A stretch of DNA of 64,000 bases from contig NZ_MSCV01000010.1 of NCBI RefSeq assembly GCF_002005105.1, positions 62,001-126,000 of the forward strand, written 5' to 3'. The notes under the pieces were generated by a model. The model searched no databases and had not been told where the DNA came from. It was given only the letters and a program-made list of their open reading frames with translations. This DNA comes from Methylocaldum sp. 14B (GTDB taxonomy: Bacteria; Pseudomonadota; Gammaproteobacteria; Methylococcales; Methylococcaceae). Made by a program: the position numbers and the translations under genes. Positions 1 through 9,258 of this stretch are shown here, one piece after another (within the stretch, counting starts at the first letter, position 1; every line of letters starts with the position of its first letter).

Positions 1-2
1 TC

Positions 3-104
3 AAGACGACGACTGCGCAACTCGATACCGGTTCCCCGAAGATTCTCGGCTTCCGGCTCAGTGGAAAATTGCACGATGAGGCCTTCCGGATAAGGTCCGG
101 ATAA
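3..104 (+). pseudogene. Tail of a SpoIIAA-like (STAS-fold) protein, partial
   Basis: An open frame enters from the left edge and stops at 102-104. The residues ILGFRLSGKLHDE resemble the first strand and helix of SpoIIAA-like STAS-fold proteins, but the frame ends about 10 residues later, far short of the family length of about 120. The last codons lie in a short tandem repeat (TCCGGATAAG twice, 85-105), which may have caused the truncation. Too little is visible to be sure it is a gene. Confidence 0.3.
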
Positions 105-177
105 GCATTTGCCGTTCGGACCCTGCTAAGACCAAGCTCTGTTCGCGATGGGCGCCGATTAGGAGGTACCGAATCCC

Positions 178-3100
178 ATGTTTCTCCTATCACCGACGGA
201 CGATGCGTCATGGCATCTCAAGGAAGACGGATTCAACCCGATCCGCGAGCACGAGTTCGAATCGCTGTTCGCACTGTCCAACGGCTATGCCGGCTCCCGC
301 GGATCGCTCGCCGAAGGCGGCCGTCTTTCCGATCCCGCCACGTTCATCGCCGGCATCTATGATACCCACCCATCCGCCACGATCCCGGAACTGGCCGCGG
401 CTCCGGACTGGATGACGTTGCGGATCCTGATCGACGGCCGGGATTTCCATCTGGATGATTCCGAGGTCGTGAACCATTGCCGTCTCCTGGATTTCCGCAC
501 GGCCGTGCTGTGGCGGGAACTGCTTTACCGAGATGCGGCGCGCGGAGTCCTTAAGATGCACGGCTTCCGGCTGACCTCGCTGGCCGATCGGCATGTCCTC
601 TTGCAATCGCTGTGGCTCCGGGCGGAGACCCGCCGTCTGCGCGTCAATCTCCGGATCGTCATGGAACCCGTGCCTGATCGGCCCGGACGGGTTCGGCTGG
701 CGCCGGTGTCCTGCGCACCGCTCCCGGCCGCCCGCGATGCCGCCCATGTGCTCGAACTCCGCACCCATCGAACCGGCATCCGGGTGGCCCTCGCCACGGC
801 AGGGCAATTGCGGGTCGATCAGGCGGAGCCACTTCATGGCGCTGTGGAGAGGGCCGGCAACCGCCTCAGCGAGTCGTGGGAGATCGAGGCCGAACCGGGC
901 CAAACCTATCGGCTCGACCGATTCGTCGTGGTCTATACGTCCCGCGATTGCAGCGATCCCGCCGCCGCCGCGGCTCGGCACCTGGATGAGGTGTCGAGGA
1001 ACGGTGTTCAGGCCGTGTTTGAGGCCCACGCGCAGGCCTGGGAACGGCGCTGGCGCTCCTCTGATATCGAAATCCGGGGTGACGAACCGGCGCAACGGGC
1101 GCTGCGTTTTGCGAGCTATCACCTGATCGGGGCCGCCGACCCGGATAACGAACGGGTTTCCATCGGGGCGCGGGCGCTCACCGGGGCGGCTTACAAAGGG
1201 CATGTCTTCTGGGACACCGAGATCTTCATGCTGCCCTTCTATCTCTTCACCCACCCGCCCTCGGCGCGGGCGCTCTTGATGTACCGCTATCACACCCTGC
1301 CCGCCGCGAGAAAAAAGGCCGAACGGCTGGGATTCCGGGGTGCCCTGTACGCCTGGGAATCCACCGACACCGGCGAGGAGACGACGCCGTCCCATGCCAT
1401 CGGCGCCCGTGGCGAAGTGGTGCGCATCCTGAGCGGCGAACAGGAACACCATATCGCCGCCGACGTCGCCTATGCCGTCTGGCACTACTGGCAGGCCAGC
1501 GGGGACGACGAATTTCTGCGGCAAGCGGGGGCGGAAATTCTGCTCGAAACAGCCCGATTCTGGGCCAGCCGCGGCCGGATCGACGCCGATGGGCTTTACC
1601 ACATCCGGCGGGTGATCGGTCCCGACGAATACCACGAGAGCGTGGACGACAACGCCTACACCAACGGGATGGCGCAATGGAACCTGGAACGCGCCGCCGA
1701 AACCGCCCGCCTTTTGGCCGCGCGCTGGCCCGAACGCTGGTCGAAGCTGGCCGCCGATCTGAACCTCACCGGGGATGAACCGGACGTTTGGGAAGACCTG
1801 GCCCGCCGGATGTATACCGGCTTCGATCCGCACACCGGCCTGTTCGAACAATTCGCCGGCTTCTTCCGGTTGGAAGACATCAACCTCGCCCAGTACGCCC
1901 CGCATACCGTGCCGCTGGACGTGATTCTCGGCCGGGCGCGCACGCAAAGTGCCCAGGTCGTCAAGCAGGCCGACGTGCTGATGCTGATCTACCTGCTGTG
2001 GGAGCGGTTCACTCCGGAAGTGCGCGCGGCCAATTTCCGCTACTACGCACCGCGCACCGCCCACGGCAGTTCCCTGAGCCCGTCGATCCACGCCTGTCTC
2101 GCGGCCCGGCTGGGCCTGATCGAGCTGGCGATGGGTTATTTCCGCCGGGGCGCGGAGATCGACCTGTCCGACAACATGGGCAATGCCGCCGGCGGCGTGC
2201 ATGCCGCGGCCCTCGGCGGTCTGTGGCAGGCGGCCGTCCTCGGTTTTGCCGGACTGCGGCTTGCGCCCGACGGTTTGGCCTTTGCGCCCCATAGCCCGCC
2301 CAACTGGCCGGAACTCCGGTTTCCGGTCAGGTGGCGGGGGAGCCGCCTGCGGGTTCGAATCCAAGGCCGGGAGATCGAAATAGTAGCGGAAGGGAAAACG
2401 CCGGTGACGGTTCAGGTCGGAGAGGCGCCGCCGGTGCGGCTCGAATCCGGCTCGCGGGTCCTTTGGCGGCAAACTGAAGGGGGTTGGCAGGAGGTTCCGG
2501 AAATGGAAATGCGCCGCATCGTCCTATGGCTCGACAAGACGCCGCCTTCGGCGTCGGTGCTGGCCGTGGCGCGGGTCCTGGCCGAGCATTTGGCGGCCAC
2601 GCCGGTCGTCGTATCCGATGACACGCGGGAGGCTCTGCTCGAAGCCTTCGGGCGGACCGTCCCCCAAGCGGCCGATCTGCTCCGGAGTGCCGTGTTCGCT
2701 GAAGCCGGGCGCGATGCCGCCGGAGCGCTCGCGCAAGCCGCCCTAGCACACCGCTGCCCCTGCATCGTCCTGCCCCTGTCCGATGAAGAACGCCGGGACA
2801 GTCGTCCCGGTTCCGTCGCCGAAGCGGTGTTGCAACGCGTCTCCTGTCCCGTGCTCCTGGTGCCCCATGCCCCGGAGATGGAGTCCTGGACGTTGCGGCG
2901 GATGATCTTGCCCCAGGACGGCACTCCCGAAACCGCGCGGGCCTTGGGGCCGGCCCTGCATTGGGCCCGGCGGGCGGGCGCGAATCTCCTGGCCCTGCAC
3001 GTATCCGGGGCCAAAACCGAAGCGCCCGAAGAGCCCGGTGCGATGACCGCGCCGCAATATATCGATCAACCGCAGCATGAATGGCCGGCGTGGGGACAGG

Positions 3101-3348
3101 AGTTTCTGGACCGGGTCTGTTTTTGCTGCTTGGCGGACGACTTGCAGAAGGAAAAAATGGAGATGTTTTTCGCGACGGGCGAGCCGGGACCCGAGATCAT
3201 CCGCTTTGCGCGGGACCACGGCGGAGACCTGATCGTGCTGCCCTGGCGCGGGAGCCTGGCGCCCGACCGGGCCGCCACGTTCCGCTACGTGCTGCGAAAC
3301 GCGTTCGGCCCGATCCTCGTGCTGACCGCGTGCTGCCCGGCGGGGTGA
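178..3348 (+). CDS. Glycoside hydrolase family 65 disaccharide phosphorylase fused to C-terminal universal stress protein domains
   Basis: The protein has 1056 residues. Residues 1-770 form a family 65 glycoside phosphorylase (maltose, trehalose or kojibiose phosphorylase type). The signature GPDEYHESVDDNAYTN near residue 482 carries the expected catalytic Glu, and HGSSLSPS near residue 624 is the phosphate-binding loop expected of a phosphorylase rather than a hydrolase. Such enzymes release beta-glucose-1-phosphate from an alpha-disaccharide in the cytoplasm. Residues 780-1056 look like two universal-stress-protein-like units, the second (from MESWTLRRMILPQDGT) the clearer one. AGGAGG at 161-166 supports the ATG at 178. 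The decayed beta-phosphoglucomutase-like gene downstream fits, since that enzyme normally consumes the product. The disaccharide specificity cannot be read from sequence. Confidence 0.85.
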   Translation: MFLLSPTDDASWHLKEDGFNPIREHEFESLFALSNGYAGSRGSLAEGGRLSDPATFIAGIYDTHPSATIPELAAAPDWMTLRILIDGRDFHLDDSEVVNHCRLLDFRTAVLWRELLYRDAARGVLKMHGFRLTSLADRHVLLQSLWLRAETRRLRVNLRIVMEPVPDRPGRVRLAPVSCAPLPAARDAAHVLELRTHRTGIRVALATAGQLRVDQAEPLHGAVERAGNRLSESWEIEAEPGQTYRLDRFVVVYTSRDCSDPAAAAARHLDEVSRNGVQAVFEAHAQAWERRWRSSDIEIRGDEPAQRALRFASYHLIGAADPDNERVSIGARALTGAAYKGHVFWDTEIFMLPFYLFTHPPSARALLMYRYHTLPAARKKAERLGFRGALYAWESTDTGEETTPSHAIGARGEVVRILSGEQEHHIAADVAYAVWHYWQASGDDEFLRQAGAEILLETARFWASRGRIDADGLYHIRRVIGPDEYHESVDDNAYTNGMAQWNLERAAETARLLAARWPERWSKLAADLNLTGDEPDVWEDLARRMYTGFDPHTGLFEQFAGFFRLEDINLAQYAPHTVPLDVILGRARTQSAQVVKQADVLMLIYLLWERFTPEVRAANFRYYAPRTAHGSSLSPSIHACLAARLGLIELAMGYFRRGAEIDLSDNMGNAAGGVHAAALGGLWQAAVLGFAGLRLAPDGLAFAPHSPPNWPELRFPVRWRGSRLRVRIQGREIEIVAEGKTPVTVQVGEAPPVRLESGSRVLWRQTEGGWQEVPEMEMRRIVLWLDKTPPSASVLAVARVLAEHLAATPVVVSDDTREALLEAFGRTVPQAADLLRSAVFAEAGRDAAGALAQAALAHRCPCIVLPLSDEERRDSRPGSVAEAVLQRVSCPVLLVPHAPEMESWTLRRMILPQDGTPETARALGPALHWARRAGANLLALHVSGAKTEAPEEPGAMTAPQYIDQPQHEWPAWGQEFLDRVCFCCLADDLQKEKMEMFFATGEPGPEIIRFARDHGGDLIVLPWRGSLAPDRAATFRYVLRNAFGPILVLTACCPAG

Positions 3349-3362
3349 CGGAAGAGGCGCCG

Positions 3363-3585
3363 TCATCGATCCACCGCCAGCGCCGCGAAGTCCGCCACCA
3401 CGACCTGAGCGCCGGCTTGCTTCAGGGCCTCCGGATGTCCGGTCCACGCCGGTCACGCGGCCGAATCGCCCCGACGCCCCGCCTGAACGCCGGCAACGGC
3501 GTCCTCCACGACCACGGCACGCGACGGATCCACCCGGAGGCGCCGCGCCGCCTCGATGAATCGGGTATGGGCTTGCCCCAAAGAT
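3363..3585 (-). pseudogene. Decayed HAD-family phosphatase/beta-phosphoglucomutase C-terminal half
   Basis: On the minus strand one frame reads FIEAARRLRVDPSRAVVVED and continues AVAGVQAG, the HAD motif III/IV region of beta-phosphoglucomutase-like enzymes. The rest of the C terminus (GHPEALKQAGAQVVVADFAA, ending at the stop at 3363-3365) is in another frame, with a short GVDRT piece in the third. At least two frameshifts separate the pieces, and the N-terminal half with the nucleophilic Asp is absent, so this is a true remnant. Beta-phosphoglucomutase normally partners the upstream family 65 phosphorylase. Confidence 0.7.
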
Positions 3586-3814
3586 GTTGCTGTTCCTGTC
3601 GGTGGAGATCCCGCTATTTCGTGGGACACGGCTGCCCCGCTACGGCCGTGGCGAACCCCAGGGCCGCGATGAGGCAGCCGGCGAGGGCGAGGATGCGTGG
3701 AAGCCGGTCCGCGTTGCAATCGGTCCCACCGCTGGCGGTTTGGGTTTCCAGAGCTATCCATCGCCCGCAGACAAGATTACACGACTCCCGATCAGCGGCC
3801 TTGGGAGGCTAGCA

Positions 3815-4189
3815 TTACGGCTGTTGCGGCATCGGCTGTTCCGGCATCGGGTGTTCGGGCATTCCTTCGGAGCCGCCCGTTGCCCCTTCTTGCTGACGCG
3901 TCATCTCTTCCATCATGTCGGTCATCATCTGCATGTGCTTTCTCATCTCGGTCATCATCTGATCCCGGTCCTTGATGCCTTCCATCATCTTCTGGTGGTG
4001 ACGTAGCTCCTGCATCTTCTTGTCCATCATGCCTGTGCCCCTCATTCCGCGCTGCTGTCCCATTCCGCCCATGCCACGGCCTTGCTCCATCATGCCGTGA
4101 CCCTTCTCCTGAGCGAGCACAGGTACCGAGCCGAATGTGACAATGGTCGCCACGACCACCATGATCTGCATGAAGTGTTTCGTAGACAT
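3815..4189 (-). CDS. Small secreted Met-rich protein, probable periplasmic metal (copper) binder
   Basis: The protein has 124 residues with an N-terminal signal peptide (residues 1-25, ending VPVLA). The mature part is rich in Met, Gln and Glu: a Met/Gly/Arg stretch, then a helix with MTEMRKHMQMMTDMMEEM, then a Pro/Met/Glu tail. Clustered Met in periplasmic proteins usually binds Cu(I), and the neighbouring copper oxidases agree, but no named family is recognised. The ATG at 4189 is preferred because AGAGGATC lies just upstream and the signal peptide starts there. A second protein with the same HMQMM motif is encoded at 12250-12645. Confidence 0.65.
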   Translation of the reverse strand: MSTKHFMQIMVVVATIVTFGSVPVLAQEKGHGMMEQGRGMGGMGQQRGMRGTGMMDKKMQELRHHQKMMEGIKDRDQMMTEMRKHMQMMTDMMEEMTRQQEGATGGSEGMPEHPMPEQPMPQQP

Positions 4190-4316
4190 ATGATCCTCTC
4201 TGTCGTTGATCTTGAGTGTTGCGGTTTTCTCTCCGGGTAAGGCGGCGCCGGAGCGCGCCGGAAGCGGCTTCGCAGAAACGGCGGTGCTCGTGCCCGTGCC
4301 GTGGAACTGGGTGGCC

Positions 4317-5087
4317 CTAGTGGTGCTTGTACCATCCAACCTCCTTGATGTCGTTCCATGCCGTTGTTTGATGGCAGAGGTAACACTGGTTCACCGGTGC
4401 ATGCGGTTTTCCGACTACTCTTTGCGACACCATCCGGAAATGCTCCATGTAATGGCTCGGCGGAGCCTGGTGACACTGTGCGCAATCCAGCGATCGGGCC
4501 GAAGGATGCCGATATCCGGCGATCGTCCACTGCTTGGTCCCATGGCACTGACTGCAATCGGCGCCGAACAGGCCGATGTGTCGGTCTTTCGTCGCGTGGC
4601 ACGTCGCGCAATCCAGCGCTGCATCCAGCCGAGTCAAGCCTCCGGGCCGATCGCGCAGCCAGTGCCGAATCCGGTCGGCCGTGACACGGGATTCGGTCTC
4701 CGGCGCGGATGTGCTCAAGTCATCCCAGCCAATCCGGGCGAGTAGAGCATGGTCCATCACGACTGGACGAATACTCACGCCCTGGTGTTCGATGTGGCAT
4801 CCGGCGCATCGGCCGATATTGGCATGAAACGCGGTAGGCTGCCGCTGGAGAAGGGGCTCATTGTTGGCATGACAGACGATGCACTTGGCCGCTTCGACAC
4901 CGTGAATCGACGTGTGACAAGCGGAGCATTTCTCTTCCAGGAACCCATGGGCGGCCGACAGCTCGCCGGGACTGATGAAGCGCTGCAAACGCCCGGCATT
5001 GGCCGTCACGTGCACCTGAAATGCGCCCAAGGCGACCGCCGCCAGAACGAGACCGAGCACGATCACCATCAAGAGCCCCTTGCTCAC
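4317..5087 (-). CDS. Seven-heme c-type cytochrome, membrane-anchored
   Basis: A 256-residue protein with one N-terminal hydrophobic anchor (residues 5-25) followed by seven CXXCH heme sites: CSACH, CIVCH, CAGCH, CATCH, CSQCH, CAQCH and CYLCH. Many additional His residues could be distal ligands. It should be an electron carrier on the periplasmic face. The GTG start at 5087 overlaps the stop of the upstream membrane cytochrome gene (GTGA), which implies coupled translation; an ATG further upstream at 5186 would bury the start in that gene. The seven-site arrangement resembles NapC/NrfH-associated or octaheme-type electron carriers, but I cannot assign a named subfamily. Confidence 0.8.
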   Translation of the reverse strand: MSKGLLMVIVLGLVLAAVALGAFQVHVTANAGRLQRFISPGELSAAHGFLEEKCSACHTSIHGVEAAKCIVCHANNEPLLQRQPTAFHANIGRCAGCHIEHQGVSIRPVVMDHALLARIGWDDLSTSAPETESRVTADRIRHWLRDRPGGLTRLDAALDCATCHATKDRHIGLFGADCSQCHGTKQWTIAGYRHPSARSLDCAQCHQAPPSHYMEHFRMVSQRVVGKPHAPVNQCYLCHQTTAWNDIKEVGWYKHH

Positions 5088-5845
5088 GGGTGAAACCACC
5101 TCAGCCCATAATACAGGCCCGACCAGACATGAATACCCAGCAGGAGATACAGAACGACCGAAAACCCGATATGCCATTTCAGCCAACGATTGAACGCGGC
5201 CTGGAAAACGTCATGCATCTTGATCGAGTACTCGACATCCGCGATGGCCTCCGCCAAGCGAACCGCCTGTGCCGCGGTCACGCCTCCGACGCCGGCGATG
5301 GCCGTGCTCGGAAGGAACAATCCTGCCAGGAGACGCGCCAATAGGCCTTGGGTTGCGAAAGCCAGCGCCGGTTCGGCATGCTGCCCCAGCTCGAGCACAG
5401 CGGCATCGTACTGCGTTTGGAGTCTTGAAAGCGTCTCTCTCTGTTCTCGAATTTCCTGCGAACACCGGTTCAACAGATAGCGGCCGACGAAGCCGGTCAA
5501 GACGACGATCAGCATGGTGCCGGTCAGCAGCATGCCCAGCGGACTCTGAAACTTGTGTCCGGTGTGCAGGAGACCCAGGATCGGCCCCACAATTCCCGTG
5601 TAGACGTGCCACGCCAGCAGGGTCCGCAGGGAGACTTTCCGCGTGACGGCGCTCTTCACCGGACCCACCCGTTTGACCAGGGCATAGGCCAGCGGGGTCA
5701 CCATGAGCAGCGCGCCGGACACACCCAGCACGCCGCCGGCAAGCGAGCCGGCAAATCGCGGCGAGCGATGCACGAAGAACCCTAGCCCCAGCACCAGCAT
5801 GAGGACGATGAGACCGGCGATGACGACGCGTTCGCGTTCCTGCAT
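5084..5845 (-). CDS. Integral membrane b-type cytochrome-like protein
   Basis: A 253-residue protein with about five membrane segments: near residues 8-26, 34-55, 76-95, 105-122 and 230-248. Two helices carry paired His in the spacing expected for bis-His heme b (WHVYTGIVGPILGLLHTGH and WHIGFSVVLYLLLGIH). A charged coiled region (residues 128-160) lies between the last helices. It sits in an operon between a reductase and a multiheme cytochrome, so passing electrons across the inner membrane is the natural role. That role is inferred from context. Confidence 0.65.
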   Translation of the reverse strand: MQERERVVIAGLIVLMLVLGLGFFVHRSPRFAGSLAGGVLGVSGALLMVTPLAYALVKRVGPVKSAVTRKVSLRTLLAWHVYTGIVGPILGLLHTGHKFQSPLGMLLTGTMLIVVLTGFVGRYLLNRCSQEIREQRETLSRLQTQYDAAVLELGQHAEPALAFATQGLLARLLAGLFLPSTAIAGVGGVTAAQAVRLAEAIADVEYSIKMHDVFQAAFNRWLKWHIGFSVVLYLLLGIHVWSGLYYGLRWFHP

Positions 5846-5848
5846 GAG

Positions 5849-7759
5849 CTACGCCTCGACTGCAACATCCGCCGTGGATTTCGCCTGGCAGGCCAGAATG
5901 AATCCAGACGCCTTGTCTTCCGGCATCAAGCCGTCTTCGACGGCCATGGTGACCTGGCCGGACAGCAGTTTCGTCTTGCACACCCCGCAGTAGCCTTGGC
6001 GGCAGGAGTAGTCGATGTTGACGTCGACGTCCTCGGAGGCTTCCAGCACGGTCTTGTCCGGCGGCAACGGTGCGGTCTTGCCCGAGTGGACGAACGTACA
6101 TAAGGCGGCGGCCACCGCCGGCGGCGGCATAGCGGAAACCGGCACGCCGGCCGGAGGCGAGGGACGCGGCTCCGCGCCGAGGAAGGTTTCGGTTTGCACC
6201 TGGTCGGGCGGGACCCCGATCTCGGCCAGCATCGTCTTCACCGCTTCCATCATGGGCGGTGGCCCGCAAAGATGCACACGGCGGGTCCTCAGATCAGGGA
6301 CCGCCTGGAGGAGCAGATCTTTGGTGATACGCCCACGCGGTCCGGTCCATGCCGCCGAGGTCTCCTGGCTGAGCACAAATGTGACGTGCAGATTGGGATG
6401 ACGCCGGATGAGGTATTCCAGTTCCTCGCGGAAGATCACATCCGCCATCGTCGCGCAGGCGTAGATGAGAAAGATCTCTCCCGCCCAGCTCTGGTCGGTC
6501 AGATAGCGCAGGGCGCTCATCAGCGGCGTGATGCCCACACCGCCCGCAATCAGAACGATATCGGGCGCTTCCGTGCCGCGAAAGCTGAATTTCCCATACG
6601 GACCCGAAGCCCCGATCAGATCGCCCGTCTTGACCCGCTCGTGCAGGAACCCCGAAACCAGGCCCTCCGGCGCCTGCTTGACCGTGATCTCACACCAGCT
6701 GCGGCAGCACGGCGAGGAGGCGATTGAGTACGAACGTTTCGCTTCCTTGCCCTCGATCGTGACGGAGACGGTCAGGAACTGGCCGGGCTCGAAGACAAAG
6801 GGCAGATCGCCCTCGGCCGGATGCGTCAGACGGAACGTGCGCACATCGGCGGTCTCTTGAAAGATCAGGGCCACGCGGAGTTGCCCGGACCAGTGGCCGG
6901 CCGGGAGCGTGGTCGGCACAACGACCTGGTACGTTGTTGGAGCCGTGGCGGGCGCTGGTGTCGGTGTCTCGGCGGCCGCCGTGGGAGTCGTGCCCGCCAC
7001 TCTGGTCTGTGGACTGCTGGCCGGCATCGCGGTAACGGCCTGCTTGCCGGAGGTCAGATTCCGCAGTAACGCTCCCGCCCGGTTCATCCTCTGAACCGAC
7101 ATCCAGATCATCGTGCCCGCGAAAGCCAGCAGGATGAACATGGTGACATAGTGGAACCACGACAACCCGAACAAGCCGTGCGGCGCCTCCTCGGGCACAG
7201 AGGTCGCGAGGTTCATTTCACGCTTGAACCATTCGAGCGCCACACTGCGAGTGACCTTCCCTTCAGCCAACGCCCGGTACGCCGCAAGACCGCTCTCAAA
7301 CTGCGCCAGCCCTTGCCGCAGGCGCGCCGTCGCCTCCTCGAGGGCGGGAAAGTCGTCGCGGGCTGCCGACTTCGATAGCGCCTCCAATCCCTCGGACAGA
7401 AGTTCCATCCCCGCTGTCATCCGTTCGTGGGCCTGTTGTTGAAGCTCGTTACGTTTCTCAGACGGCAGGTCTGAAGGGAGCGCCATGAGCGACGGGTATA
7501 ACTCTTTTGGCGGGGGCGCCCCCATCTCCCGCATCATTTCGCCCATGCCTTCGCCCACCTCGCCCGCCGCTCCTGGACCGGCAGGTTGCGAGGCGCCCGG
7601 CCCTGCCTGCCCTTGACCAGGATGATGGGCTTCGTGCCCGCCAAGCGATATCTGACCGGGACTCGGAACCGCAAAGGCCAGTCCCAATCCCAAGGCCGTC
7701 ACACGGAAGGGAACACCGAGGCGTGAAAACATTCCGCGGCGGCGATACCGGTTATCCAT
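5849..7759 (-). CDS. Membrane-anchored NAD(P)H/FAD oxidoreductase with C-terminal 2Fe-2S ferredoxin domain
   Basis: About 636 residues. An N-terminal hydrophobic segment is followed by roughly 150 residues that would be periplasmic, rich in Gly and Met with a helical region. A membrane helix (WFHYVTMFILLAFAGTMIWM) comes next, then a Pro/Ala/Thr linker. A ferredoxin-reductase-type FAD domain has the motif KRSYSIAS, and the NAD-binding domain has GGVGITPLMSALRYL and CGPPPMMEAV. The C-terminal plant-type 2Fe-2S domain contains CRQGYCGVC and a later Cys. Topology places the redox part in the cytoplasm. The ATG at 7759 has GGGAG upstream; two other in-frame ATGs exist. The stop is three bases from the next gene, so the three electron-transfer genes form an operon. 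Confidence 0.8.
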   Translation of the reverse strand: MDNRYRRRGMFSRLGVPFRVTALGLGLAFAVPSPGQISLGGHEAHHPGQGQAGPGASQPAGPGAAGEVGEGMGEMMREMGAPPPKELYPSLMALPSDLPSEKRNELQQQAHERMTAGMELLSEGLEALSKSAARDDFPALEEATARLRQGLAQFESGLAAYRALAEGKVTRSVALEWFKREMNLATSVPEEAPHGLFGLSWFHYVTMFILLAFAGTMIWMSVQRMNRAGALLRNLTSGKQAVTAMPASSPQTRVAGTTPTAAAETPTPAPATAPTTYQVVVPTTLPAGHWSGQLRVALIFQETADVRTFRLTHPAEGDLPFVFEPGQFLTVSVTIEGKEAKRSYSIASSPCCRSWCEITVKQAPEGLVSGFLHERVKTGDLIGASGPYGKFSFRGTEAPDIVLIAGGVGITPLMSALRYLTDQSWAGEIFLIYACATMADVIFREELEYLIRRHPNLHVTFVLSQETSAAWTGPRGRITKDLLLQAVPDLRTRRVHLCGPPPMMEAVKTMLAEIGVPPDQVQTETFLGAEPRPSPPAGVPVSAMPPPAVAAALCTFVHSGKTAPLPPDKTVLEASEDVDVNIDYSCRQGYCGVCKTKLLSGQVTMAVEDGLMPEDKASGFILACQAKSTADVAVEA

Positions 7760-7790
7760 GCGAAGGTCTCCCGTGCTTCTCACATAGCCT

Positions 7791-7988
7791 TCATCCCAGT
7801 GCCCGTGTTTGGCGTTCCTGATGGCGTGCAGGAATATGAGCCAGGACGCGCTTTACCGGCTCGGCTTCCGCGACTAAGGCGATCAGTCCGAAAAATGGGA
7901 CGCCACCCTTTTTCGTTCTGATGCTGGCGGTGACCAGATACTTTGAACCGGTGACGGTGCCGCAGGCACCCAGAAAAGTGATCTCCAT
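7791..7988 (-). pseudogene. N-terminal stub of an MBL-fold RNA-processing nuclease-like protein
   Basis: MEITFLGACGTVTGSKYLV is the typical first strand of MBL-fold exonucleases of the YSH1/CPSF type. After about 24 residues the similarity ends and the frame closes at 7791, so the metal-binding HXHXDH motif and the rest of the roughly 450-residue protein are missing. AGGAGG lies directly before the ATG at 7988, so a short peptide could still be made. It is best treated as a remnant. Confidence 0.6.
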
Positions 7989-8017
7989 GGTTATCCTCCT
8001 TTCAAGTCCTTTATGGT

Positions 8018-8578
8018 TCAATCATCTTGCGGGAGCGGCGGAGTGCAAAACCCCTGCGGCGCCACTCCCAACGCCGCATTGAACTTGCTGGACAGGTTTT
8101 GAAAGGCGATCAGGCCGGTCAGTTCGATGATCGCGTCGTCGTCAAAATGGCGGCGCAGCCGCTCGAAGTGTGTCGGCGTCGGCTGCCGGGCCGAATCGGT
8201 GACCGCCTCGGCATAGGCCAGCGCCGCTTTTTCCCGGTCGGTGAACAGGGGGCTGGTTTCGTATTCCGCCAACACCGCCAGTTTATCGGCATCGATGCCG
8301 CGCCGTAGCCCCACGGCAGAATTGAGATCGACGCAGAAAGCGCACCCGTTGATCTGGGAGACGCGCACGGTGATGAGTGTACGCAAGACCGGCTCCAAGG
8401 GTGAAGACCGTCGATCGAAAGCGCCGTAGAGGAGGGCCAGGGCAACGAACACCTTGGGCGTGCGGGCCCACAGGCGGGCGGATTCCAGCACGGCGCCGTA
8501 ACGGCGCTCCTGATTCCAGAAGAACAGCCGCACGTACCAGGGAAAACGGTGCTGGGGAGGGGTTTCTATGACGGCCAT
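8018..8578 (-). CDS. Carboxymuconolactone decarboxylase/AhpD-like family protein
   Basis: A 186-residue, mostly helical protein with the AhpD-like motif INGCAFCVDLNSAVGLRRG (residues 78-96), including the redox CXXC pair followed by a conserved acidic residue. Such proteins act as peroxidase-type thiol reductases or related disulfide enzymes in the cytoplasm. The ATG at 8578 lies inside the 3' end of the upstream methyltransferase frame, a 13-base overlap, which suggests the two were translated together. Its substrate is not evident. Confidence 0.8.
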   Translation of the reverse strand: MAVIETPPQHRFPWYVRLFFWNQERRYGAVLESARLWARTPKVFVALALLYGAFDRRSSPLEPVLRTLITVRVSQINGCAFCVDLNSAVGLRRGIDADKLAVLAEYETSPLFTDREKAALAYAEAVTDSARQPTPTHFERLRRHFDDDAIIELTGLIAFQNLSSKFNAALGVAPQGFCTPPLPQDD

Positions 8579-9257
8579 GGCTGACTTCCAGGTTCAGGTG
8601 GATCGATCGGTTTGCACGCCCGATACAAAGAGAGCGTCCCCGCGATCGTGGTGGACTGCCCGGTTTCCTCGACCGGATCGAAGCCGGCATCGCGGAACAG
8701 GATCGGCAATAAGCCCTGGATGTTGTCCTCGACTTCCTCGAACCCATCGCACGATCCAGGAAAGGAAATAGGTCAATCCATTGTGGGGTCTTCCGAAATC
8801 GGCCACGTGCAATTCGCCTCCGGGCCGAAGGACCCGAAAGACTTCTTGCAGTGCCCACCGTTTGTTTTCCGCATTCAAATGATGGAATACCAAACTGGAC
8901 AGCACACGGTCGAAGGAATTTCCGGGATAAGGCAGTCGGTAGCCTGTCCCTTGATGCCAAGTGATGTCTACGCCCGCCTTCGCGGCTTTCTTTCGGGCTA
9001 TTTCCAGCACTTGGGCATCCACATCCAGCCCGACGACCTCCGTCTCGGGATGCCTCTGCTTGACCAGGATCGTGAGCGTTCCCGTGCCGCACCCCAGGTC
9101 CAGCACCCGATGGCCGGGTTGAATCTGCGCCTGCTCGATCAACCGGCGCTTGAATCGCGATTCTCGAAAGAGCCATTTCAGCACCGGGTCGTAGAGCGGT
9201 GTCAGCCACTTGAAACCCAAGGCGGGGATATAGCCTTCTTGGTCGGCCGGCGTGCTT
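8566..9257 (-). pseudogene. Class I SAM-dependent methyltransferase, broken by a one-base frameshift
   Basis: The frame opens at a GTG (9257) just after the cytochrome stop at 9259 and encodes motif I VLDLGCGTGTLTILVK, then VVGLDVD, then FHHLNAENKR. It is a UbiE-like methyltransferase. At 8743-8745 (CCC, read GGG) one extra base throws the frame. Removing it restores WFEEVEDNIQGLLPILFRDA and a natural end at 8566. In the sequence as given, the protein continues in the wrong frame to 8594. Either a sequencing or assembly slip or a recent inactivation. The methyl acceptor is unknown. Confidence 0.75.
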
Positions 9258-9258
9258 T

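Noticed and set aside
208-2472. A 754-codon open frame antisense to the phosphorylase gene
   Set aside because: Long antisense frames are expected in GC-rich genes; it has no recognisable domain and the sense strand has all motifs of family 65.
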